Shown here piece by piece: positions 1 to 5,558 of a stretch of 6,091 nt of DNA. The notes beneath the pieces were generated by a model, which saw only the letters and a list, made by a program, of their open reading frames with translations, did not search any database and was not told the DNA's origin. The stretch's first letter is position 1. Each line of letters starts with the position of its first letter. The translations under genes and the position numbers were made by a program. Source of the DNA: Atribacteria bacterium SCGC AAA255-N14 (GTDB taxonomy: Bacteria > Atribacterota > JS1 > SB-45 > 34-128); NCBI GenBank assembly GCA_000405345.1, contig ASPC01000077.1:1-6091 (forward strand), written 5' to 3'.

Positions 1-173
1 CTTACCCAAAATTCATTACTGTCAATTTTTCCGTCAAGAAGTTTTCTAAAATTTTCACCGGAATAAATGAAAAAATTTTCTTCGGTAATTTCAAGATAAT
101 TGCTTATAACGGGAATATTATTAAAGTCACAACACAGGACACCCCCCATATCAAAAATGTAAAGTCTCTTCAT
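1..173 (-). CDS. HAD-superfamily hydrolase, N-terminal part (cut by window edge)
   Basis: Seen: an ATG at 171-173 opens a frame with no stop for 57 codons to the window edge. The protein begins MKRLYIFDMGGVLCCDF, the HAD motif I with Asp8 as the expected nucleophile. The usual second Asp (DxD) is Gly10, giving the DxGGVL form common in YihX-like and haloacid-dehalogenase-like members. Residues 43-56 (RKLLDGKIDSNEFW) match the 'L..G.I...EFW' stretch found in the cap region of such proteins. Known for the family: cytosolic phosphatases acting on sugar phosphates or related small phosphoesters. Context: it starts 11 nt after the MalG-like permease stop, so it is probably co-transcribed with the sugar importer and may dephosphorylate an intermediate of the imported sugar (inference). 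The likely ribosome binding site, AAGGAAAGGA (188-197), lies inside the end of the permease gene, about 14 nt from the ATG, which is rather far. Motifs II-IV lie outside the window, so activity cannot be judged. Confidence 0.85.
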   Translation of the reverse strand, partial: MKRLYIFDMGGVLCCDFNNIPVISNYLEITEENFFIYSGENFRKLLDGKIDSNEFWV

Positions 174-184
174 AATTATTTTTA

Positions 185-1060
185 TTATCCTTTCCTTGAT
201 GAATATAGGGCTGCACCGCCCAGGAAATATTTAGATAGTTTAAAAAATACAATCAATATCGGAATGCTCGCTATGGCAGCTACTGCCATCATTGCCCCCT
301 CATCAGTATGTTTTTCAGCCATAAATTTAACAATATATAAAGGTATGGTCTTCATCTCTTCACTCTGCACCACTAATAAGGGCCATAATAAATTATCCCA
401 TTGAGCTTTGAAAGTAAGAATGGCCAGAGTTGCTATAGCTGGAATACTGTTTGGTAAAATAATTGTTCTGAAAATCATTAGTTCGCTCGCTCCGTCTATT
501 CTGGCTGCATCCAATATTTCATCAGGAAAAGTAATGAAAAATTGCCTCATTAAAAACACACCAAATGCATTTACTAAAAAAGGAGCTATTAATCCGGCAT
601 AAGAATCCTGAATTCCTAATTTAGTAGTGACTAAATAAAGAGGAATCATTATGGCTTCAAAGGGTATCATCATGGTGGCCATAATTAACATAAAAACCAC
701 GGCCCTGCCTTTGAAATAATATTTAGCCAGACCAAATCCGGCCAGAGCTGATAAAATTACCGTAGTAGCAGATACCACTGAAGCTACTATTAAGGAATTT
801 AAAATATTTCTGATATAGGTAAAGCTTGCGTCATTACCCTTTATCCCCTGCCAATAATTCTGCCAATAGAAGCCTTTCGGGATCCAACGATAAGGCATTT
901 TTAAGATATCATTTGCCGGCATTAGAGAGGCAGTAAACATAAATATTATAGGAGCAAGGATAAATAAAGCTGCCAGAATGAGAAACACCCAGATAAATAT
1001 ATCTATTATTAAGGATTGATGGTTAATCTTATTCTTCTTTCTTTGCAAGGTATAACTCAT
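185..1060 (-). CDS. ABC sugar transporter permease, MalG/UgpE-like (CUT1 family)
   Basis: One of two inner-membrane channel subunits of a carbohydrate importer. Seen in the 291 residues: about six hydrophobic segments (roughly 22-46, 86-112, 119-144, 155-175, 205-231, 258-280). The cytoplasmic EAA loop at 181-203 (EILDAARIDGAS...LP) has the invariant Gly190 that docks on the ATPase. FKAQWDNLLWPLLV at 217-230 is the conserved Fxx.WN..LwPL stretch of MalG-type permeases, and the short basic C-terminus ends SSRKG. The length is normal for the family (about 270-300). The start is supported by TAAGGAG at 1071-1077, which overlaps the stop codon of the preceding permease, so translation of the two is probably coupled. 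The gene lies downstream of its MalF-like partner and upstream of the HAD gene. The substrate is not deducible; CUT1 systems carry di- and oligosaccharides, glycerol phosphate and some monosaccharides. Confidence 0.95.
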   Translation of the reverse strand: MSYTLQRKKNKINHQSLIIDIFIWVFLILAALFILAPIIFMFTASLMPANDILKMPYRWIPKGFYWQNYWQGIKGNDASFTYIRNILNSLIVASVVSATTVILSALAGFGLAKYYFKGRAVVFMLIMATMMIPFEAIMIPLYLVTTKLGIQDSYAGLIAPFLVNAFGVFLMRQFFITFPDEILDAARIDGASELMIFRTIILPNSIPAIATLAILTFKAQWDNLLWPLLVVQSEEMKTIPLYIVKFMAEKHTDEGAMMAVAAIASIPILIVFFKLSKYFLGGAALYSSRKG

Positions 1061-1070
1061 AAAAAATATT

Positions 1071-1077
1071 CTCCTTA
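1071..1077 (-). promoter_or_regulatory. Ribosome binding site of the MalG-like permease, overlapping the upstream stop
   Basis: The minus strand reads TAAGGAG. Its first three bases are the TAA of the MalF-like gene, and the ATG of the MalG-like gene follows 10 nt later. This arrangement is typical of translational coupling that keeps two heterodimer partners at equal levels. Confidence 0.75.
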
Positions 1078-1986
1078 ATAACTGATTTCATCAGCCCGGG
1101 AAGTTTTAAATTGCACCCAGGTAAATAACATCATAATAACAAATAAAATAATACTCATCGCACTTGCCCTGCCAATCTGATGATCTCTTATGGCAGTATG
1201 ATAAATATTTAAAGTGATTACATTTATCGGAGCTAACGGTGCTCCTCCTTGAGTAAATAAATATTGGGTACTGAAGGTTCTCAAACACTGAAGCATAGAG
1301 ATAATAGAAACTAAAATAGTAGTAGGTTTCAAAAGAGGAAGAGTAATATACCAAAAATTTTTCCAATCATTTGCTCCATCTATTTTAGCAGCTTCATAGA
1401 TACTTTGAGGAATCGATGCCAATCCCACAATAAAGATGATAGTAAAATAACCCACATATTTCCAAAAATATACCAGCATAGTAGACATTTGAACCATAAC
1501 TGAATGAGCCAGCCACTTGTGGTCAATGCCGGGAGTGTTCATCATCAAATTTAGCCACTGATTGCCCAGCCCCCTGGGGTCAAAGATTAATAGCCAGATT
1601 ACTGCAGCCACTACAGACGATAAAACAGCGGGAGAATAATAAGCTATCTGGAAAAAATTCTGAAATCTCTTTCTGGACATGATAAAAACAGCAAATATGA
1701 GACTAAAAATTAAAAGGGGTACAAAAGTCCCCAGAGTAAAAACCACTGTAGCTCTCATGGAGTTCCAGAAATCCGGAGATTCAAGAAGATAACTATAATT
1801 ATCAAGCCCAATGAAATCAGGTGGTTTTAAGGATAACAGTTTTTTCTTGAATAGACTGGTATAAAGGGCATTAAAAATCGGATAGAAGCTAAAGAGGGAA
1901 AAAAAGATGAGTGTCGGAGTAACGAATATCCATCCCCAGCGGGCTTTTTTCCGTTCAATACTATAGCTTGATATCCGTTTGCTCAT
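1075..1986 (-). CDS. ABC sugar transporter permease, MalF/UgpA-like (CUT1 family)
   Basis: Partner channel subunit of the same importer. Seen in the 303 residues: a basic N-terminus (SIERKKARWGW), then TM1 around 18-44 with the 'FFSLFSFYPIFNALYTS' entry typical of this family. Further hydrophobic segments lie at roughly 80-103, 113-135, 165-190, 220-237 and 274-292. FDPRGLGNQWLN at 135-146 matches the conserved periplasmic 'GxxN.xL' turn. The EAA loop at 198-217 (EAAKIDGANDWKNF..ITLP) has the invariant Gly204. LFTQGGAPLAPINVITLNIY at 243-262 matches the conserved 'lT.GGP...T' segment, followed by IGRASAMS. The length is typical. The start is supported by AAGGAGT at 1994-2000, 7 nt upstream. 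The gene follows the binding-protein gene, separated by a hairpin that may act as a partial terminator. Confidence 0.95.
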   Translation of the reverse strand: MSKRISSYSIERKKARWGWIFVTPTLIFFSLFSFYPIFNALYTSLFKKKLLSLKPPDFIGLDNYSYLLESPDFWNSMRATVVFTLGTFVPLLIFSLIFAVFIMSRKRFQNFFQIAYYSPAVLSSVVAAVIWLLIFDPRGLGNQWLNLMMNTPGIDHKWLAHSVMVQMSTMLVYFWKYVGYFTIIFIVGLASIPQSIYEAAKIDGANDWKNFWYITLPLLKPTTILVSIISMLQCLRTFSTQYLFTQGGAPLAPINVITLNIYHTAIRDHQIGRASAMSIILFVIMMLFTWVQFKTSRADEISY

Positions 1987-1993
1987 TAACTAC

Positions 1994-2000
1994 ACTCCTT
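1994..2000 (-). promoter_or_regulatory. Ribosome binding site of the MalF-like permease
   Basis: AAGGAGT on the minus strand, 7 nt before the ATG at 1986. It lies just after the T-run of the intergenic hairpin, so transcripts that pass the hairpin still carry a strong initiation site. Confidence 0.75.
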
Positions 2001-2006
2001 CTGTGA

Positions 2007-2044
2007 TAAAAACAGGGCTGAGCTAAATAATAACCCAGCCCTGT
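2007..2044 (-). terminator. Hairpin with U-run between binding protein and permease genes (partial terminator or mRNA stabiliser)
   Basis: The minus strand carries ACAGGGCTG (2036-2044), a 15-nt AT-rich loop, and the perfect complement CAGCCCTGT (2012-2020), which runs directly into TTTTA (2008-2012). This is the form of an intrinsic terminator: a 9-bp GC-rich stem plus a short U-run. It begins 17 nt after the binding-protein stop. Because the permeases follow at once with good ribosome binding sites and no obvious promoter of their own, partial read-through or 3'-end protection of the binding-protein mRNA is more likely than a full stop. The U-run is short, which fits incomplete termination. 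Confidence 0.75.
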
Positions 2045-2060
2045 GGTTTCAACTAAACTA

Positions 2061-3335
2061 TTATTCTTCGTCGAGTACTTCCTGAACTTTTCTCTTTAAT
2101 GTTTTCAATGCATCCTCTGGTGAAATGCCGGCCAACATGACTGATTCTACTGCTTCCCTGACATGTGACTGAATTTTGGCACTATTCTCTCCATAATATA
2201 CGATATGACCTTTTGCCATATCATTGGTAAACACATCGGAGTAAGGCATAGATTTATAGGTCTCTGAACTCATAAGTTCAACTGTAGGCTGGACAATATT
2301 GACTTTAGTCAGATATTCTTCGGAATGGCTGAGCATATAGGCAACAAATTTCCAGGCCATTTGCTGATTTTCCTTCGATTTCTGACCATTGACCATATAA
2401 TAATGTCCATAATAGGCCGCAGGAACATCTTTTACCGCATCTTCAAATACCGGGAAGGGAACAATCATCCATTCTTTGCTTTCATAAAAAGCAGGATTAT
2501 CTGCGTTAATCCTTCCTACCTGATAAAGGCCGGTATTACACATGCCTATATCATTATTATCCATATTGAAAAGCTTTCTGGCATTAGTATAAGTCGGTGA
2601 ACCGAGATTTCTACCGCTGGGACCCCATTCCTGCATAAATTTAAGAAATTTTAGCCAGGCTTCATCATTGACAATGGCAGTTTTACCATCATCGCTAATC
2701 AACTGTCCTCCGAGCTGTTCAACCATAGGTACCATGGCTACAAGATAATAGGGGTATCTGAAGTCAAATCCTCTTCTGTTAAGAATTTCACCTTCGCGTA
2801 TACATAACTTATCTGATACTTCCACCATTTCTTCCCAGGTTTTAGGATAATCCTTTTCAGGATCTAATCCAGCATCCCTAAATACTTTTTTGTTAATAAA
2901 GATACACCAATTAGTTAATTCTAATGGCAGTCCATAAAGTTGTCCTTTATAGGTTACCGGATCTAACACCCCAGGGATATAAGCATCGTAAACTGCCTGC
3001 AGACTGGGATAACCTGCCGCCTGAAAATCGAGAGGAGCAAGACGCTCATTGGCTATATAGGCATATTCATCTTCAATCGACATATTAAAGATATCCGGAC
3101 CCTGATTTGCGGCAAACGCAGTCAAAATCAATTCCTGAATTTGACCTGAACCACTGGTAACTCTCTTAATGGTAACTCCCGGATTTGCCTGCTCAAATTC
3201 AGCAATATATCTATCTTCAATTTCCGTTCTATTGGGGTCTTCATGAGTCCAAAAAGTAATCTCCATAGCAGTAACTGAATTAACTGTCATAGACAGAAGA
3301 AGTACAAAAATAAAAATAGTTAATAACTTTTTCAT
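2061..3335 (-). CDS. ABC transporter sugar-binding protein (family 1 extracellular solute-binding protein)
   Basis: Periplasmic or extracellular receptor that delivers a carbohydrate to the permeases encoded next. Seen in the 424 residues: a type I signal peptide (MKKLL, a hydrophobic core at about 4-16, probable cleavage after VTA at 23), then MEITFWTHEDP. That is the first beta strand of family 1 binding proteins, ending in the usual W before an early ligand contact. AEFEQANPGVTIKRV (45-59) and AANQGPDIF (75-83) are the standard 'F....P.i.V' and 'G..PDv' stretches. YGLPLEL.NWCIFINKKVF (134-152) is the hinge-proximal region, and TWEEMVEVSDKL (166-177) follows. There is no lipobox Cys, so it is soluble or anchored otherwise. 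The length is normal (about 400-450). AAGGAGG at 3345-3351 fixes the start. It is the first gene of the cluster. The ligand is not predictable; the nearest functional class is CUT1 (oligosaccharides or polyols). Confidence 0.95.
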   Translation of the reverse strand: MKKLLTIFIFVLLLSMTVNSVTAMEITFWTHEDPNRTEIEDRYIAEFEQANPGVTIKRVTSGSGQIQELILTAFAANQGPDIFNMSIEDEYAYIANERLAPLDFQAAGYPSLQAVYDAYIPGVLDPVTYKGQLYGLPLELTNWCIFINKKVFRDAGLDPEKDYPKTWEEMVEVSDKLCIREGEILNRRGFDFRYPYYLVAMVPMVEQLGGQLISDDGKTAIVNDEAWLKFLKFMQEWGPSGRNLGSPTYTNARKLFNMDNNDIGMCNTGLYQVGRINADNPAFYESKEWMIVPFPVFEDAVKDVPAAYYGHYYMVNGQKSKENQQMAWKFVAYMLSHSEEYLTKVNIVQPTVELMSSETYKSMPYSDVFTNDMAKGHIVYYGENSAKIQSHVREAVESVMLAGISPEDALKTLKRKVQEVLDEE

Positions 3336-3344
3336 AGATACAAA

Positions 3345-3351
3345 CCTCCTT
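3345..3351 (-). promoter_or_regulatory. Ribosome binding site of the sugar-binding protein
   Basis: AAGGAGG on the minus strand, 9 nt from the ATG at 3335. It is the strongest well-spaced site in the left cluster, matching the need for high binding-protein output. Confidence 0.8.
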
Positions 3352-3403
3352 AAAATTTAATATAGTAACTTTTTTCTTATTTCTTGAAAATTAAATTCTC
3401 CTT

Positions 3404-3413
3404 TCACCTCCTT
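3404..3413 (-). other. Orphan perfect Shine-Dalgarno match (AAGGAGGTGA) in the binding-protein leader
   Basis: The minus strand reads AAGGAGGTGA, fully complementary to the usual 16S rRNA tail, 68 nt upstream of the binding-protein ATG. No ATG, GTG or TTG lies 5-10 nt downstream of it. The only in-frame reading is a 16-codon frame whose GTG (3405-3407) overlaps the motif itself and which ends at 3357. It may be a relic of a lost gene start, a ribosome standby site or chance. Confidence 0.35.
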
Positions 3414-3420
3414 CCCTTAT

Positions 3421-3449
3421 CTTTGTCAAGGGACGGTCCTTTGACAAAG
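3421..3449. repeat. 29-nt near-perfect palindrome, possibly a REP-like extragenic element
   Basis: Arms CTTTGTCAAGGGAC (3421-3434) and GTCCTTTGACAAAG (3436-3449) pair around a single central G with only one G-T wobble among 14 pairs. There is no T-run on either side, so it is not an intrinsic terminator. It sits between the binding-protein leader and the IS remnant. GGGACGGTCC-type palindromes of this kind recur as extragenic repeats in several anaerobic bacteria, from memory and not checked here. Other possibilities are an operator or a 5'-leader hairpin. Confidence 0.6.
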
Positions 3450-3458
3450 TACAATGAC

Positions 3459-3487
3459 TTTATAGACTCAAACTTTCTATATATTAA
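3459..3487 (-). promoter_or_regulatory. Candidate sigma-70-type promoter for the binding-protein operon (weak)
   Basis: On the minus strand, TTAATA (3482-3487, 4 of 6 to the -35 consensus) is 17 nt from TATAAA (3459-3464, 5 of 6 to the -10 consensus). Transcription would start near 3452, placing the 3421-3449 palindrome at the very 5' end of a leader of about 117 nt. The surrounding DNA is AT-rich, so similar matches arise by chance. A TATATT at about 3358-3363 is too close to the ribosome binding site to be preferred. Confidence 0.25.
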
Positions 3488-3539
3488 CATATTCAACATA
3501 ACCTAACAAATTCCTGCTTAAAATATTATATTTTTTTAA

Positions 3540-3855
3540 TTTTTTAGAATCTCAAATCGGGAACCGATCTCAGAAAGGTTAGTTACGCCGATTCTCACCG
3601 GGAAAGAATAGCGATAATCTAATCCATCATCCGATAGGGGTATCCAGTAGTATACCTCCCCAAAATATGTAAAATATTCTAAAGCAGAGGGAGATATATC
3701 TACGAAACTTTTCTGATGTAGCAGAGAAGATTCTATATTTTATTGACGAAGTGTACAATAGGAAGAGGTTGCATTCATCTATAGGCTATCGGCCTCCAGA
3801 GAAATACGAGAAGTTATTGGCAAAGAATAGCTCTCGGGAATGCATGGTGTGTTAA
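3540..3855 (+). pseudogene. IS3-family transposase (OrfB, DDE type) remnant with frameshifts, stop and internal deletion
   Basis: Pieces read in changing frames. At 3540-3608: FFRISNREPISERLV, like the stretch before the second catalytic Asp. At 3601-3630: GKNSDNLIHH. After a one-base loss near 3631, at 3633-3689: DRGIQ, a TAG at 3648-3650, then YTSPKYVKYSKAE. Together these rebuild the IS3 core motif LIHHSDRGIQYTS, which carries the second Asp of the DDE triad. The last piece at 3679-3855 starts LKQREIYLRNFSD and continues FIDEVYNRKRLHSSIGYRP, the signature IS3 C-terminus, ending at TAA 3853-3855. About 25-30 residues between KAEG and LKQRE, which should include the catalytic Glu (NA..E.F), are missing. 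The first Asp lies in the lost 5' part. It is dead as an enzyme. Confidence 0.85.
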
Positions 3856-3889
3856 GACTTAAAGTGTCTAGCCTGAGGGGTTCACTCCA
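3540..3889 (+). mobile_element. Truncated IS3-family insertion sequence remnant
   Basis: The 3' part of an IS3-family element: transposase fragments (3540-3855), then a short tail ending GGGGTTCACTCCA (3877-3889). That tail has the look of an IS3 right end, since IS3 ends read TG...CA. No matching left end (TGGAGTGAACCCC on the + strand) is visible in the window, so the left part is lost. The element lies opposite in direction to every gene here and sits between the two clusters. It cannot transpose by itself. Confidence 0.75.
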
Positions 3890-4014
3890 GTCGCCATGAA
3901 TTGAAAAAGCCGAGGCTAAACCTCGGCACCGTAATAATCCTGTAATATCGATTGTAAATTTTTTGGAAAAACTTACCTATTACCTGAACAATATAAATGA
4001 AACCTCTCACGTCT
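3890..4014. other. Intergenic stretch between IS right end and kinase gene; terminator only
   Basis: It contains the minus-strand terminator at 3904-3927 and about 87 nt of AT-rich 3' untranslated sequence after the kinase stop. I see no open frame, promoter or further repeat in it. Confidence 0.6.
3904..3927 (-). terminator. Intrinsic terminator of the aldolase-kinase operon
   Basis: The minus strand reads GCCGAGG, loop TTTAG, CCTCGGC, then TTTTT: a perfect 7-bp GC-rich stem with a 5-nt loop and a U-run (A-run 3904-3908 on the + strand). It lies 87 nt past the kinase stop and would end transcription before the IS remnant. The + strand reading has no T-run after the stem, so it works in one direction only. 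Confidence 0.85.
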
Positions 4015-5529
4015 TCAGTCACGCCATTCCCTGGACGATATCAGACCCAACCCGTTCTTATACTTCTTGTACAACTTCGCATATACATCGGTGAACTCTT
4101 TTCGTGGAAAAAATGATGCATCTGTTCCACTAAATATACCAACGGCTTCTTCGAGGGAGTCATACATACCTGTGGCCAGACCTGCTACGATGGCCGCCCC
4201 AATAGTGCCCGATTCCCGATGCTGGACACGATGGACCGGACGTTGAAGGATATCGGCCTTGATCTGTAGCCAGAGGTCGGAACGGCTTCCTCCTCCGGTA
4301 GCCCGTACACTAGTAATGGATAATCCGTTTTTTGAAAGCTCTTCGAAGGCTTCCAGGAAAAACATTGATTCACCCTCAAGCAGAGCACGATACAGCGCCC
4401 CTCTACCGGTTCCCGTACCGATACCAAAAAAGCATCCTCTTCCCTCTGGAAGAAACACTGGAGCTCCTGAAGGTTCGAGAAAAGGGAGGAATACCACATT
4501 TCCTGGTTTATTGGGGGCTTCGTCTGTAAGGCTGTTAAGGATCTCCCGCTCAGAAGCACCTTCTTTAATAAGATCCTGTGTGAACGCTTGCATAAACCAA
4601 GTCTGTACCGACCCACCTTGATTATAGATAAACGTCACGTATTTCCCCGGCACCGTATGATGCTCAATGCCCAGTTTGAGACCAAGCATCAAATCGGGGT
4701 CGGGTATGTCATCAAATACAAGCGTCGTGCATTCAAACGTACCTATGCCTGTGACTGAACTCCCACCAGAAATCGCTCCTGCTCCGAGTGCGTTCATGCA
4801 TTGGTCATGACCACCTGAGATAACCAGAACATCCTCAGGGAATCCCAGGGATGCCGAGATTTCTTTCTTCACATAACCCATGGTGATCCCGGAAGGGATG
4901 AGATCAGCCAGAACCCTCCGCTCAACCCCTCCTACCTCAAGAAGCTCATCTGACCACTTCTCTTTCCAGAGGTCGAACAACAGTGTTCGGTTTGCGTGAC
5001 CGTAGGTCGTTGCGGCTTCTCCAGTGAGTTGAAACGTTAGGAAGTCTGACCAGTTGAGGTATTTCCATACTTTCGTATTGAAATCGGGAGCAGACTCCCG
5101 ATACCAGACAAGTTTTGGATAAGAATAGGAATACCCAAGGATATTGGGATTAATCTTATAGAAAGCCTTCTGACCAATCTTATTGAACCGTTCGACAGCA
5201 TACTTGCCTCGTTGGTCATGGGAAAAGATGCTGGGGCCCAGGATTTCTCCGTGGGATGAGACTGGCACCATGGCCTCAGAAAAGGATCCGAACGATACAG
5301 CCTTGAGCGGATCATGAAGATATCTGTTATCTGAACCAGCTCTTTTGACTACAGTCCGCATCACTGTATAGACAGCATCTAAAACTTGTCTACTATCTAG
5401 TTCAAACTCCCCTGGTCCTGGCATGGTGACGCTGTATGTGGTTGACTCGGTGGAGATCAGCATGCCATCTACTGAATAAACAGCAACTTTACACCCCGAG
5501 CTCCCAATATCAACTCCCATCAAACTCAT
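4015..5529 (-). CDS. FGGY-family carbohydrate kinase (xylulokinase/gluconokinase-like, substrate unknown)
   Basis: ATP-dependent cytosolic kinase of a sugar, ketose or polyol. Seen in the 504 residues (full family length, about 490-520): the N-terminal phosphate motif GVDIGSSGCKVAVY (5-18), then a first FGGY domain to about residue 235. GGHDQ follows with Asp242 as the expected catalytic base. GSSVTGIGT (256-264), the C-terminal signature region with ATGGGSRSDLWLQIKADILQ (410-429), and the adenosine-site GTIGAAIVAG (441-450) complete the fold. The xylulokinase MHG motif is not present; SFGSFSEAMVPV (79-90) stands at that place, so calling it XylB would be unsafe. ATG at 5527-5529 is favoured over Met4 because AGGAG (5536-5540) lies 6 nt upstream. 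It follows the aldolase gene by 29 nt and precedes a clear terminator, so it is last in the operon. G+C is clearly above that of the left cluster. Confidence 0.93.
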   Translation of the reverse strand: MSLMGVDIGSSGCKVAVYSVDGMLISTESTTYSVTMPGPGEFELDSRQVLDAVYTVMRTVVKRAGSDNRYLHDPLKAVSFGSFSEAMVPVSSHGEILGPSIFSHDQRGKYAVERFNKIGQKAFYKINPNILGYSYSYPKLVWYRESAPDFNTKVWKYLNWSDFLTFQLTGEAATTYGHANRTLLFDLWKEKWSDELLEVGGVERRVLADLIPSGITMGYVKKEISASLGFPEDVLVISGGHDQCMNALGAGAISGGSSVTGIGTFECTTLVFDDIPDPDLMLGLKLGIEHHTVPGKYVTFIYNQGGSVQTWFMQAFTQDLIKEGASEREILNSLTDEAPNKPGNVVFLPFLEPSGAPVFLPEGRGCFFGIGTGTGRGALYRALLEGESMFFLEAFEELSKNGLSITSVRATGGGSRSDLWLQIKADILQRPVHRVQHRESGTIGAAIVAGLATGMYDSLEEAVGIFSGTDASFFPRKEFTDVYAKLYKKYKNGLGLISSREWRD

Positions 5530-5535
5530 CGCGTT

Positions 5536-5541
5536 CTCCTT
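5536..5541 (-). promoter_or_regulatory. Ribosome binding site of the FGGY kinase
   Basis: AAGGAG on the minus strand within GGAAGGAGAACGCG, 6 nt from the ATG at 5529. This decides for the first Met over Met4. It lies within the 29-nt gap after the aldolase stop, so the pair is one transcription unit. Confidence 0.75.
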
Positions 5542-5558
5542 CCTGTTGAATTCTGCAA

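Noticed and set aside
3357..3407. A 16-codon minus-strand frame (GTG start) in the binding-protein leader as a leader peptide gene.
   Set aside because: Its start codon lies inside the Shine-Dalgarno motif rather than downstream of it, and there is no run of regulatory codons. It is kept only as part of a finding about the orphan motif.
3441..3466. TTGACA at 3441-3446 with TATAGA at 3461-3466 as a + strand promoter for the IS transposase.
   Set aside because: The spacer is only 14 nt, the TTGACA is part of the palindrome, and the downstream transposase is a dead 5'-truncated remnant.
3536..3739. Minus-strand frame of about 67 codons ending ...IGSRFEILKN, which looks protein-like and could pass for the C-terminus of an upstream operon gene.
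   Set aside because: It is the antisense of the IS3 transposase remnant. The + strand pieces rebuild LIHHSDRGIQYTS and VYNRKRLHSSIGYRP, which are specific family motifs, whereas the minus reading matches nothing I know and has no start or ribosome binding site.
4185..4621. Long frames on both strands inside the kinase gene (for example 4185-4616 minus and 4259-4621 plus).
   Set aside because: They are shadows of the FGGY kinase, whose motifs are continuous across this region. They show no family motifs, and I see no good ribosome binding sites.
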